NCBI GenBank assembly: GCA_963070105.1
Contig: OY718803.1
Location: 11,443,347 to 11,507,346, forward strand
DNA length: 64,000 nucleotides
Direction of reading: 5' to 3'
Origin: Litomosoides sigmodontis
Lineage: Eukaryota; Nematoda; Chromadorea; Rhabditida; Onchocercidae
The notes beneath the pieces are model-generated. The model worked only from the letters and a program-made list of their open reading frames with translations. It was not told the origin of the DNA and did no database searches. The first letter of the stretch is position 1. Each line of letters opens with the position of its first letter. Shown here piece after piece: positions 36,226-49,935 of this stretch. The position numbers and the translations under genes were made by a program.

Positions 36226-38112
36226 AGTTTAAATATGAATTGAATTTCTTTTTTCATTTTTATAAACTGAATGTGATTAGCTTCCTTGTAGATTTAAAGG
36301 AAAGGCATCAAGGGTAATAATAATCGATGGGTTCATGCGACCAGAAGCGGCACGCCGCATTGTTTTCTTCCTTTCTACACTTTTCATTTTTTTGGAGAAG
36401 GAAAAGAAGTGAAGAAGGTACACACACAGTGATAGGCACTGATTACACACTCAGTTATCAGTTAGTTGACTTTTGTAACGCGCCACTTGATTTATTAAAA
36501 ACCGCTTCGCGAAGGATAGCTTCACGAAAATGTTTGCGTTCGCGCTCCTGTTTCCTCAGCTTCCACCACTGAGCGATGATGCAGTGGGGGGAATTGAAGA
36601 AATTTCAGGCCTGTCTCAGCTTCACTTCACTCTCCTCCTCCCAATACTTCATTCCGTTCATATGTTCTCACAGATATCTTTTCTCCCCTTAGCTTTTTTG
36701 CTTAAAGAGCTTGTGTCTTGTGCTGGGAGATTTTGACGTTTAGTGCAGTAAGCACCTGAAGACTAAGACTAAAAACGCGTGATGATAATTCACATAGGTT
36801 GGAAGTAGCGTTGTGAGTGGCGATTGCCCCATCCTTTTTAATCGCCGCTTCGTTTTACAGCTATCAACAGAAGTGAAAGTATGAAGCAGCAGCCTTTACG
36901 CTCTCTCGATGACACTGACATACTGAAATGTCTGGAACGACGACTACCTCTCACATGTGCCGCCAGTCATTACAACTATTACAGTTTACTTCCACTTGAC
37001 TCCTCCATCCTCCATTTTTTTATTCAGTAATTCTACATTTTATAGCGAAAGCATTACTTTCTCCTGCAAACAAAAGAAGACGACAAGGATCGGTGAAAAG
37101 TAGGTGGATTAATTGTTGAATTAAACATTTGAAAACAAATTTCGCCCTTATCACGACAAACTTTGAATTTCTTTTTTCCTCGAAAAAATTTATTCGGCTA
37201 CAAAATTCTCACCGTTCTTATAATTTTTAACTAATATTTATTCCTAGTTACGTTTGAAATTCGAACTTATGACGGACGCTTTCCATACCATAAAGTACTA
37301 CCACTTGTTGAAGTCTCCTTATATCCTTATCACCTGTCGATAACTCTTGTTCAATGAAACTTAAAAGAAGATAAGTGAAGACCGGAAGACCGGTATTGAT
37401 CAACGGATGATATTTTATTCTTGTAGGTTTGGGTGAATTTTCCAAAGTATCAGATTAAACTGACGCTTTTTTCCAATTTGATAAGCGAAATATGAAGACG
37501 GAAGAGGCGCATTGTGGAATGTTAGCTTGGAAAATGCATAGGAATCAGTTAAATTTGATTTCACTAGCCGTTGGATTTCCATCTGGTAGAGAAGAAAAGG
37601 TAGCCAACACTATTGAAGTTAAGACGAGCAGTTATCCGTATGAATAGCTATAGCTTTCAGTCTTATCACGTCGGGAAGGGATCGGAAAATTGGATTGCTC
37701 AAACAACAACTTATATTTTTGCCAACTGCCGATCCACCACTGTCCAAATAGCTCTTTTCTCTTCCTTATCACTTCGTGAAAAGCTTCCTGCAGTCTTTTA
37801 TCATCGGTGGCACTTTCCCACTATTCGGTCAGCGTGAGGAAGGTGAGAAGGGCAGCAAAACAAATTTGATATTTATAAATGTAAAAACGTCAACACTGGT
37901 TACGCTGCACGTAACCGTTTCGCTATAGCATTTTTATACATCGCGTTGCAATGCCACTGATTAAAGTAGACGTAAACAACGAAATGACGTAACTTTAATG
38001 ACGCAAAAAGAGGTACTTCTCTTATTAACCCAAATTTTGCTATTTTATGTGCATATTATATATGTTCTTAAACAACTTTGACAAATTGAGATACGTAGTA
38101 CGTTTGTTTGTT

Positions 38113-38216
<104 letters not shown>

Positions 38217-41200
38217 TTTGTTGAATGTAATATGTATTCTTTTAAAGTTATTCAACTGATTTCAGGTTTTTCCTCTTCACTGTCCTCTTTAGTGATTTCG
38301 CAATTTCTTTTCTCTTTTGCACCTTTCTTCCTTTCATAAAACCGCTTTCTCATCAAAAAATTTGAGTTTGGAATTTTAGAAATTGAAGGTTGATTTACAG
38401 ATGAGAAAAAGAAGAAGGAACTGTTGCAACAGGAATGTACTGGAAATAATGAAAAGTAAGATCTGGTCATTTCATCGGTTCTTTCTTCAACTATTGCGGG
38501 CCTCACATTTTAGTTTCACGAATTCCTTTGTTATTGTAACTTCAAAGAACTCACGGAATTATTCCCAGTGCTTGTTCTATAACTCTGTTAATTCTCGGCT
38601 AATTCGAAAAATCAATGCGTCAGAGTGTCCGATCTGTCAGCAGTTTCAAGAAACAGGCTCCCAGAGGTACAGTGCACGGTGCACGTTTTCATCCCTCCCT
38701 CCGGAAATCCTGATTTGTACGAGAATATCCTCTCTTAGTGAGGGAATCGTGATATCAAGTTTGAACGCGATTGCATCAACGGTATTCCTTTCCGACGACC
38801 TGTGGGAAGATAGATAATGGAGAAAATTACTGCCTTGTTTAATGAGCTGTGAAAGCCAGCATTATATATACATGAAGGCATCGTTCCTTTTTATTTCGAT
38901 ATTTAACGTGTTGGCTGCGATTGTCCGTCCATTTAAGGCATTGACGCAAAATCTGAATCAAAGCGAAATGATTCCAAAATCTCCGAGGCTTTTTTAAAGT
39001 TAAGTTGTAGAATCGGTGCTTGGACTACTAAATCAAAAACTTTCAGTCATCCCAGTGCGGTAAAAATTGAGGGATGAGAGGGAGGCGCATCTTGTCATGA
39101 CAGCTAAACAAATATCATTAACTTTCTCTTTCTCTCTCTTTCTATGAAATAGGAGGTCAGTTAATGACAGTAGTATCTGAGGAAGAAATATGAGAAGTGA
39201 TGGATTCGTAGAATAATCGTTTCGTTTGACTTTTGATTAGTTGTTCATTGTCAGCTATGATTAACCATCTGATTGGAATTGGCAATGAGTAAAGCTATAG
39301 TAGTAGCGATAATAGTTTTGTACCGGACAGATGAGTAAAAAAGGCATGAGAGAGGAAAAAGGCATTGAAAGTTGGATCGATTGATTCACTAGGCGGAAAA
39401 TTCTGCTTATTTCTTCAAAAATTGCTCTTAAATATTAATAAGGCGTAGGATCTTTTCAGATTTCACATTTAACTTTCATTTCTCAAATGTTCCGGAAGGA
39501 AGTAAGTAGCGCCATATGATTATGTCCTCTGGCGGTCTTCAAATCAGAGAGGATTGTTGGAAATTTTGAAGCCACACGTCATCTTTGAAGGACAACACTC
39601 GTAAAAGTCTTGCAGTGACACTGTACTTTTCTTCACGCCTCTTCTTGGAGGTTAGCTATTGACACGTTATTTATGAAATATCAAAAAACATTTAAATCTC
39701 ATTACATCTATTGCGTCACTTAATTAAACGAGAAATGCTGAGGTCGATATTATAAAAGAATGTGAGGATTACTGAATAATCCTTTGATTGCCTTTTTCAC
39801 AGTAGATGATTTTATTGCCCCATAAAGCGCCTATGAGAAGTTAGTTGCCTGACTTTGTGGGATGAAATTGGAGGAGATGCGATGACCAGAGAGAGCATAG
39901 CGGTCCTTCAAATTATGCGTATCCTTTGATAGCCAGTAGTTTCGTTTAATGCGTATCCATCCGAAAATGACCAGCGTTTGCTTAATTGTGACATTTGAGG
40001 AGTGAAGCAAGGTGGAGGTGGAAAGAGAGCAGAAGATTTGCTGATGCAAAGATTTATGTATTGCTGCTATATATGCACCTGCGTGCGTGTGTTTGGAAGT
40101 TCTTCCGACATCACTTCCAGTGGCATTCTATCAATTTCACCTGTGCAATCCATTCTTCGCCTCCTCATCATCAGTATTATTCAGTTAATGCAGCTAATGA
40201 TAGATTTCAGGTCATTAGGCTTGACATGTAGCAGCAACCGATCGACGAACCAACAAGTGGCGACCAATTTTCCTGCACTTTTTCCTTTCTTTCTTTCCTT
40301 CTTTCCTTTCTTCTGCTCACAACTTTTCAAATTAAATGTTCGAAACGTGGCAGCTATCAAATGTTCATCACAAGTATGATACACGAAGTTGTTCCCTTAC
40401 CTTTCCGAATATGTATGCGCCAACCTCATTACTTCCTTTCTACCACTTATTCTTTCATCTTTCCCTTCAACGTCTGAATATGAATGAATAAGGTGGGAAA
40501 GTGGGGAGTAGTAGCAGTAGGCGGCGGTGGAATGGTTTCAATGAAATTGAAGAACTAAAAAAAATGAGGAATACCTGCATTCTTACTTACAAGCACACAC
40601 GGAATTTCCATATTTCTTTCGGTGCTGAGCTGCTTAGCACTCACGTGAGAGGTAAGGATGAAGCGGAATGAAGGGAAACAAGCAGACAAACATCTTCCTC
40701 TGATTCTTCTCATCGATGTGATAACTAATAATAATGATAGCTGCTTCCGGAAGAGATAAGCCTCCTTTTTTTCACAATCCTGAGGACGTGAAGGAAGCGT
40801 AGGGAGTTGACTTACTACTACTTTACAGCATGTTACAAACAAATGTTCGTTTATTCTCAGCAGTGTATATTCGTGTCACTACTCGTTGTTGTAGTAACTG
40901 TTGCTGCAGGGGAGCACTTCTGAGCTTCCTGTTTTTGAGAAGCATTTATGAAGCTCGATCACTTATTGCTGCACTCATCCGGTTGGAGGGAGACATGAAC
41001 ACATGAATCTATAAATCCCACCGAAATAATGTTTCAGGAGGATTAGTCAAACAAGATGGAATTGAATGAGCAGAAGTTCAAGATTTTTGAAGGAATATTT
41101 AAATCGACCGAGAAAAGTTAATTAAGCAAGACGAAGGCATGAGATGGAAAGATGGCAAAGCCGAGTGAGGCCAACTCAAGAGTTTTTGAAAACGTTTCTA

Positions 41201-41688
41201 AATTAACCTAAACTTTTGGTTTCTCACTTGTCATTTTTCTCCCTCCCAATTTTTCTCAAAAGGAAAGAAAGACATGAGCTTCGAAGAGAGTCGTGGGTCT
41301 TCTTTAATTTTGATTGTATCTTTCCTTTTTTTACAGTTTTCAGGTTTTCTTCACACATTTCAGAAAGATGGCAAAAAAAGAACATTCTGTCATACATTTC
41401 AAATGGATCGGACTCCAATTCACTCTTTAATGAGATAATGCAATCATTACGTATAATTAATTCAATAATCCATCACCTTTTTACCATCATGCCAGTTTTG
41501 AACTTCTATTCAGTCCTTCTGTTCAAGAATACTTCTCCTGGAATCTAGTATTTAATTTTATTAATTTAAAAGGAACTGATAATGTGTCACTCCGAAAACT
41601 TTACTATGTCACTCTAATTTTTTGTTAAATTCTACTTTCAGAGAGTAGAAGTTATTAGCTGAGAATAGTTATTAGAAAATTCGATGAG

Positions 41689-41716
41689 AGAGGGAGAGAG
41701 GGAGAGGGAGAGAGAC
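41689..41716 (+). repeat. GGGAGA-type purine repeat
   Basis: Short tandem GAGAGGGA units in non-coding sequence. Confidence 0.8.
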
Positions 41717-44366
41717 GATGATGAGATTTATCATCTTCCTAACATTCATCACATTTTCCACCTCTCTTTTAATAACCCTTTTCACATTTCTATTTTCAAA
41801 ACTTAACCTTTGCAAAAGGTTGTGTGAATTACACTTTATTATAGATGTATGTGCTCTCCAATTAGCAATTTAACTTTCTTCTATTTCCCATCCATTACTA
41901 GGGCATCGATTCCGGAACACAACTCTTTTCCGCCGTTTTCTACTGATGCTAATTAGATCTTGAAGTGGAGTTTTAAAATGATAGCATGCATTTTGTTGCA
42001 AAATCCACAAATATATTATTGCGCTGCTGTGGTTTGCCTTAGTCGACACATTCTAAGGCACTTTCGATCAATCCCAATATGCCCGGATCCTGGAAATTGT
42101 ATCATTCGTAGAATGAAACTCTTGAAGTAAATAACTCAAGCAGCTATTTGATTTCACGGCTGCAATATAAAGCAATTAGCTTACTTCTTATATTCAAAAT
42201 GTATTTGAGGGTCTTTAGGAAATTAGTCCGATCTATAATTTGCTGACAATGTTTATTAGCCGTCGGTTCATTCTTTAATGTATTATTCTTATTCCGAGAA
42301 TTATTTGCTAGAGATTTTCCCCGAAAAACCTTCTTTTGCAGTTTTGCTAATCAAAAAGAAAAGGTAAATACTTTCGAAGATGCAAAGGTAACGGCAACAT
42401 CTAAGTCTCACCGCAAACAGAACAATATCATTCCTCATTTATCGGACGACAAATTTCCATTAATACTAAAATTAAAAAATTCCATCGCTGTCCACATTGC
42501 TTTCCTTCAACTCATTCTTCCACCATTCCTTACTTGTAACTTCCGCTTTTCACCAACCAAATCAACAAAAATTCGGTATCTCTCGGAAGATAATTAATTC
42601 ACCCAGGTTTGCCTTGATTTTCTCTTCCTAGCTTTAGATTTTTTGCAATTTTGTAAAATTTACTCAATCTCACTGCATTCACTGATTGGGTAATCGAATG
42701 AAGTTAGGCGATCCTCGAAAGTAGCAGTGTGTTTCAGGAACTGCAAGGAAAAATTAGCAGTAATAAAAAACACTGCAGTTGCTAGGAAATTCGGTTCAGA
42801 AAATGTTTGTTGCCGTTGCCAATATATGTGTAACTGATTTTGAGACTTCGACGCTCTTACCAGTTTAACTGAGAAGGTAGACTTAGTCGCCAGATAGCAC
42901 TCGTGAAATTTTATAATGAAATAACCGGTAGAGTTGAAACAATCTATCAAACAACCACCATCGTGTATCAAAATTTCTGGAAGAACAAAAAGACTAAAAA
43001 GGGAAATAAATGAGGAAGCAAATGGTTCGTTAAGAGAAACAAAGGAAAAAGATGGAAATATGATTTATAGCTTACAAAGCTTTTTCCTATTTTTCAAATC
43101 GATTTGGAGAAGACGATAGAAAGGGAAACGGATAAGGCATGACGGGTAAGGGGGATGTTGAATGATGGAGGGGAAGTTGGAGATATCCCATTTACCACCA
43201 CAATTCACTACTTCAGGGCGTTGTTGTGGCCATCTTAGCGAAGTTAGTTGAAGGACAAAAAAATTTTCGCTTTCAGATTTGTGAACTTTTTCCTCTCTGG
43301 CATTGTAGTTTTTAAAGTCTGATATTAAATGTTGAAATGAGTGAAGTTTTCATTTGTTAATTTCAAGCTGAAGGCAGAGATAAATTATTGCTATCTTTAC
43401 TATCATTATTATTAGCGACTTGTCAGGAAGTCGTAAATTACAATTTTCTTTCATAGACACATCAAAAGCATCATTGATTTTTTCAAAAAATTTAAGATTT
43501 TCTACATTTGGATTGGAGAAAACTCGAAATAGTGGATCATTTGTAATTGCATTTTTTCTTTCATAGGAGTTAAGACCATATTCAATTACTTTCTAGGCTT
43601 ATTTTGTGGTAGGTAGTCTGCAATTGAATGGAACATTGACGGCGAAGTAGTGTGTGTTACCGCGTACTTGACTACTAGTTCAAAGGATTTGTCATTGATG
43701 AAGATCGGGTTGGGAATCGGGTCGCTTCCGTCCTCATTCCCCAATCCTCGCCCATCTGTTAAAAGAGTGACAATAGCGAAGTGGAAGTGCAAAGCTGTGT
43801 GAAAACGAAGTTTTGGAATCTTTCTGGAGCTTTCTCTGCTTCTTCCTTCTTCTGTGGGGAAGAACAATGGGCAGAGCAGGAAAGTTAAGTCACTGAATTC
43901 TGGATCGAGTGAAACCTTAGAGAGAAAATATGTGCTTCCGATCATAAATTACTCCATGAAAAATATGCGACGCGTTATAACTCACACATCCATTTCTTTC
44001 TTCTCCTTCTCTTTTCACCCTTCTCTTTTCTCTCTTTACCTTTATTTAAAAAATGCAACGTTTTTGTCAACAGAGAACAATGGGTCGGCAATTTCCCTCT
44101 TATTAATATGACAGTTTGACGTATTGATATTTAAAGTGCTGCTGCTGAGAAAAAACACCGCTTATCTGTCGAAGCCTTTTTGCTCCAAAATAGCTCATAG
44201 TGAGGGCCCAAATTTGTGGAAACTGTTTCATAAATTAAACTGCATTAATCGGTGATTTGATACAAACATACTGAAACTTTGTAGCTAATTTTTTCACTTC
44301 AACTGTAATTAATTTCCAAAATGCTGCCTTCTTATTTTTCAACGATCATTAATTAACTCCTTCCAG

Positions 44367-44489
44367 AAAAAGAGCGTCCGACACAAAGTTTGTGTCGGGA
44401 TGAGGTAGTGGAACGCGCAAATGCAACGGTATGCCGTTGGATTGCAAAATTTGGTGCTTCCTATCCGAACGAAGACGACACGTTGAAAG
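44367..44489 (+). CDS. Candidate exon upstream of the SMAD gene, unrecognised
   Basis: An open segment bounded by a good acceptor (CTTCCAG) and a donor (AAAG followed by GTTATT). It encodes about 40 residues including CRDEVVERANATVCRW. It ends in phase 1, but the first recognised SMAD exon at 44972 needs phase 2. It therefore does not join directly and may belong to another transcript or be chance. Confidence 0.22.
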
Positions 44490-44971
44490 GTTATTCTAAT
44501 TGTACTTTGCGCCATAAAGCTATCCAAGTTTCTCCGCACCTGTTCCGAGTGGTACAGCATGATCATGTATTGTGCATGCAACGGATAAATACAGCCTTTT
44601 TTTATCTTTTCTTTTTTATCAAAGAGCTTTTTAATGTCAAAGGTCAGTCAATTAGTAGTGCTCTTCGGACTGTTCGAATTTCACTCTTCCCACATCTGCT
44701 CTATAGGTCGGCCGCTCCGTCTCTTTCTTTACTTCGCAGCTGCTTTTTTGGGAATTGCTTCATAATAGTTTTATAATTAAAATCAGTTACCGATTTCTTG
44801 AAACGGTTGCAATCTAACTGTGAATGGCAAGCATTTCTGTCCCTCTCTAGGGACAGAGCTTCTCACCTTTTAGCAATTCTGTGCTCAATCGCTTCATAAA
44901 GCAGGGGAAATGAAGTGTTTGGAGTTCAAGTTCTAAATTTTACTTCAATTTCGTAGATGAGATTTTTTTAG

Positions 44972-47900
44972 ACTTTGGAGGTTACGCACCATTCAGTCAT
45001 CTGACGAGAAACGTTCGAGGAGACGTTTCAATCGTCTATTGCGCGCTTTCGATACAGAAGACCTGGCCGCTATACTAAAGGTTCTCGTGATTAATTAAAA
45101 ATGCTATTTAAACCTTTAACAAGTACAAGTTATAGCGTTTTATTTTGGGGATTCAGCATGTATTTATAGTAGCGAAATGCTGAAAAATGAAATATTTCCT
45201 TGGAAGGAGCAAAACGCATCTTCTTTGCTTTTTTTTAATTTTAATTAACATTTTGGTTAAGTGCCATGTCTCGAGCTTCTTTTTTGATAATATACTGCCT
45301 CACAGCATTTGCTTGTTCGCTGCTCCTACCGCACACGTTTTTTTTACGTCCGTTGATCCACTTCCTGAAATCTTATTTTTAAAGGCAGTGGAAAGTGGTG
45401 GTCGTGACATCAAACAGTGTGCTCCCGGACCGCCAATGGATATCATGGAAGAGATGCCTGGCTGCTCACGAGATGTTGCTGAGACAGATGACGATGAGGG
45501 TTTCTTGGATCATCGTTACGAAAATACCGGTTTGATACCGCAGATTGATAAGCCTATGTCTATACCTTATCTTTGTTGTAAATTATGGCGATGGAAAGAA
45601 TTACAGGTGAAATTGCACTTAAATTTTAATCTGAAGTAGTACGCTAACTGCAAAATAACGAAGTAAATTTGAAATTCAAAAACTTTCAATTAAGAGTGTC
45701 CTAGTTCAACATTCCCACTCTTAAGATTTGAGGGAATAACCTAGAAAAAAGCCGACTCAGTTGCTTCCTGATTTAATTATGCATTTTAAATGTTGTTTTG
45801 TTAATGGTTTTTGTTGGCGAGACATTACTAGACGATAAAACCGTACCTTTACAGGTAGATGCAGCGTTGCACAGGTTGGATCCGTTGCCGTGGTGCAGAT
45901 TTGGTCGTGTCACCATGAACAACGCTACTGTTTCCTGTTGTAATCCTTATCACTATGCTTTGTGGATCATCGGTAAGTCGTTGGCTCTAGCCGCCCTGCT
46001 AAAGAAATGGGCCAGATGTTTTGTACGACATATAACTAGTTCAAGTGTACGTATGTATCACACCGTACCTATAACCTTATGGCGAGCAAAACCTATTGCA
46101 TGACGCAAATATCCAGCTCACGTATGATTGCTGTCCATGTGTTACTGTTGCTGTGTCATTGGTGTCGTAGCGGTGGCGCAGTTATTTTTCTCCGTTTCTC
46201 TAAGGATTTCCATACCTAGTAGCTACATTCACCTTAGCTACATGACACACGAAACTTATTTTGAAATATGCTTTATTGGCGCGAATACTTTATCTGTCAA
46301 AAAATATAGAAGGAAAATTCAGTGTGCGATGAACGGCGGGAGTTGGGAAACCATACGGATTTTTTGCGGATCTAATGTTTCCTCCTAATTAAATTTCAAA
46401 TTTCGCTACTTATCTGCTTAGATTCTCTTGCTTCGAATAATATGCATAATGAACAGCTATTTCAACAATTGAATTTGCTTCACATTGAGTTGGGATTACA
46501 CAGTTTTGCGACCCAAGAATTAGGTAAACTTACTTACTACTCACTGAGTAATTTGTGTGCGTCTATAAAATTTGGAAGCACGTTGATTTGCATTTGTTTC
46601 ACCGTCACTAATTATAACTTTGTATCACTTTTTCTAGCTCTAACTTGGACCAGAACTTTTTACTCATCATTTTTAATATGCATTAAAATCAAATCCTCTG
46701 GAACTTTGTTTTATTTCTTGTTAAGTGACTTGCTAACCTTTTTCCTGAAACTTATTTAATAACAGTGACACTGACAATTAATAACAAAATATCAAAGCGG
46801 CAATAAAAATAGTGATAATAATAGTAGTAATAATAAAATAATATAAAGCAATGACAACAAATGATAACAATGATAATAAATAACGACAAATAGTAATAAT
46901 AATAATAAGTAAGGGCATTATCCGTGATAATATTAATAGTAATATTAATAGATATGAACCATTACTATTACTATTACTATTAATAGTGATAGTAATAGTA
47001 ATGATTCATATCGATTTTCCCATATTGTTTTATAAGAACATTTCGAAATTATGGAAAAGAAAAAGGATTTTCGTTGAAGTAAAAGGTCTCGAAGTATGTG
47101 CGATTAATTTGATTCCAAAAATGTTTCGGAGATATTTCTTTTAGACAATATGTCACCAAGAAGTTTGAGAAAAGCATCAGTATGTAAACGAAGACGGCAA
47201 GCAATCGCTGGTATACAAATTTCTTTCTACGAAAAATTGAAAATAATTAATTTAACAGGATTGTAAGGGTAACAGGAGCGATTGATGAAGGAACACTCTA
47301 GAAGATGTCACCTCTCCCTTCATCCTCGTTTTCTGGCGCAAATGATTCTTTTCTCCATCTTATCCATTTTAGTCCTTCCTGCCTACATCTGTGCTAGAAG
47401 AATCTTAGACCGTTAATTGAAACCTTTCCCGACTGTCTTTGACTATGCATGTGACTTTTTGTCAAAAACTTGAGTCGAATCTTTCCTTTCCAAAGTTAAA
47501 CTAAACTTTCGAATAATTAATTCCTGGAAAGCAAATATTTTGGTAGTAGGATGAAATGCATCTTTCTTGACAAAGAAAGAACCGTATGAGTTAATGAAAT
47601 GTTTTTCCAACGGATGAACGAAGAGAGAGGACATCAAAAGAAAGAAGAAAAAGAGGGAATGAGAAAGCAAAGAAGAGGTACGCCACCTTTCCTTTCAGGA
47701 TCCACCAGATGTTGCGAGAGGAAGTTTCAGATCCTCATCACCTGAGTGCTGAAGAAAAATCATAAAATAATGTTTCTCTACACTTTTATGCTGGCGACAA
47801 TACATTTCTACATTTTTCAGCAAGTCCGGAATCGTCTTCCGAAGAGAACAGTTTATCCGGTGGCTTGAACGGTGCTGTTTCTGTTATTGATCATTCCTGT

Positions 47901-49424
47901 AAGTCACACTCACAAAAAAAATTATTTTCAAACAAGTCTTCCTAACTTTTGTTGCAAATTCGATTTTTTTTAATTTTTCTGAGAATAAATTTCCAGTAAC
48001 TGATATCGGCTATTTGGTCCTATTCTGAAATTTCCTGTGGGTGGTTTATCATGATGTTGGAATAATAGCCATTCATTAGTGTTGACGATGGAATGACGGA
48101 ACACATTCTTAAGGTTTTACGGAAGACCGGAAAGATAATTTTAGTTATTAAAAATCAAATTTTAATTATTAGCGGTGAAATCATTTAACTGCTTGATGAT
48201 TGATTTAGCGGCTTGTATTATCTACATTTCGCATGTGAATACCGCTCTCTTCGATGATTTTTACTTGCGGCGTTCAATTAAGTAATAATTGGACGATATG
48301 TTAAGCCGAATTGTCGGATGTTATTTTTTCTTCCAAATTCCTAATACCTCTCGGAAAGCAATAATGGTTTCAGTTGTAACAAATGATACCGGTTTTGGTG
48401 ACGAAATTACGGGCACAAGTGTTGCAAACAACATTTTTCCACCACCGCGTATACCATTTCCTGCGGATTCACCGACACCGAGTAGCCTGCCTTATTCCTC
48501 CGGTATGTGATCATTCATTAACGACATACTTCTTGCTTCTACTCTCCGTTAAGTCCATTCTGTTGTGCCTTTTGTGCATTGCTAATTACCGTCTCCTTTT
48601 CGTTTCAAACATTATTACCAAACTATCATGGCCAGTTTGTTTGTTTATTCACCTTGTGATGGAAGGAGCTGTTGTGTTACCGCTAGAAAGAGAAGAGTTT
48701 ACGAAGTTAGCAAAGAGTTTACGGAAATTAAGTTCAGATTACATGAGTGTGAGTTAGAAGTCATGGCCAAGAGAGATAAACACCAAGTTAATAGGCGGAT
48801 ATTCACTTAGAAACCAAGCGAACAGATGTCCTAGGAAGAAAGGAGAGAATTGTTTGAATGTTTTGGATTGAAAGGAAGCTTTGGGTTAAAAAAATTTCAT
48901 AGTTACACACACCTAGTATCTGATGAAATGGACGCTAACTACTAGAGCTGCTAGTGGTGGTATCGGCACTGTAAGTTGCGGGAAAGTAAAGCATGAATTT
49001 TTGTTCACTGTGATCGGTTATGGAGAACGGACTGATATGGGTGAAGATTTCAGGTTGGGCTCATTTATATAGGTGGAAAGAGAAAGAGCGGATGGATGAA
49101 CATGGTGTGGCGCTTTCTGGACAATTTGTCGCTGTTGGGCTGTTGGCGCACTCCGTACACGATGGCCAGAATGTTTGCAACCAGTGGGATATTGATAACG
49201 ACGTATCGTTTGCACTGATCAAGCAGGCGGATGCGGACGAATCACAGGAAGTATGGCTCTATAATAGGTAGATGTATACTTGCCTTCCCCTCGCAACTTC
49301 TGAAAAGTAGTCGTGTTGGATTGATCAGTAAGGAAGAAATTCGATCGAGTTAAATCATTACTTCAGCATGATTTTTGCCTTTTTTAAAAAATAGTTCCAT
49401 TGATAGATAAGTCACATGAAAAAG

Positions 49425-49463
<39 letters not shown>

Positions 49464-49935
49464 CTGTACAGTTGTGCGTGACGCGTGCGTTCTACCAGTC
49501 TTTGGAAATAATAATGAATTGAGAGAGGGAATGAAAAAGCAAAATGAAGCTGAGTGGTAAGGCGCTGGAAAGGTAAGAGAGAGATGGACAGGTGAATGGG
49601 AGGAGAGTAGCCAGTGAATTAATACAATTATTGATTGTTGCAGTGGTGAGAAGCCGTTGTTCATTTCCATTGCGTCATCATTCAGTTCGCAAATGTCGGA
49701 AACAATCAGGAGGGTGAGTGGTGGCTACTGTTACCGAGTGTATCGCAGATGCAGCAATCCGTTATTGAGGGCGAGAGCTGGAACTGAGAGCCACATGACG
49801 AAGCATGACCCAGCTAATACACTCAGCTTCCTGAATATCAGTGTTGGCAAAGGTTGGGGTGACAAATATCACAGAATGAATCACACGGATACTCCATGTC
49901 GCTATGAGGTCATCTTTATGCCGGACAACTTGTGA
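44972..49935 (+). CDS. Inhibitory-type SMAD (Smad6/7 class), 5' exon not found
   Basis: Intracellular TGF-beta/BMP pathway protein. The exons are 44972-45080, 45385-45606, 45855-45972, 46422-46523, 47145-47210, 47821-47898, 48374-48502, 49054-49267 and 49644-49935. All phases agree and give about 443 residues after the missing start. The N-terminal LWRLR and LKAVESGG match the Smad6/7 N terminus (LWR, QAVES-GG). The MH1 core follows: CCKLWRWKELQ near residue 100 and the zinc-site CCNPYHY near 140. A Ser/Pro-rich linker includes FPPPRIPFP. The MH2 domain runs from WAHLYRWKE through VGLL, VWLYNRSGEKPLFI and KGWGDKYHRM to TPCRYEVIF. It ends in PDNL without the SSxS phosphorylation tail of receptor-regulated SMADs, and no PPxY motif is seen in the linker, unlike vertebrate Smad7. 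The first base of exon 44972 needs two bases from an upstream exon. If trans-splicing hits this exon directly, translation could instead start at the Met cluster MDIMEEM near 45439. Confidence 0.93.
46785..46925 (+). repeat. AAT/TAG-rich simple sequence in SMAD intron
   Basis: Imperfect AATAAT and TAGTAA units in the intron between SMAD exons 46422-46523 and 47145-47210, directly before a palindrome. Confidence 0.85.
46951..47012. repeat. 62-base near-perfect palindrome
   Basis: Arms 46951-46981 and 46982-47012 are inverted copies of 31 bases with two mismatches and no spacer. They begin GATATGAA and end TTCATATC, with ATTACTATT units between. It lies in a SMAD intron beside AAT-rich sequence and could form a long hairpin in RNA or a cruciform in DNA. 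Confidence 0.95.
49427..49458 (+). repeat. (AT)n in last SMAD intron
   Basis: About sixteen alternating AT units between the last two SMAD exons. Confidence 0.95.

Noticed and set aside
39487..39502. ATGTTCCGGAAG followed by GTAAGT, resembling a Smad6/7 first exon
   Set aside because: The donor is phase 0 while the next SMAD exon needs phase 2. It lies 5.5 kb upstream with no other support.
43586..43945. 119-codon minus-strand open frame
   Set aside because: No family signature or splice partners. Composition drifts along its length as in non-coding DNA.
44400..44408. TGAGGTAGT, identical to the let-7 5' end
   Set aside because: The match stops after nine bases, no hairpin arm follows, and the bases lie in a candidate exon. 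It is a chance match.
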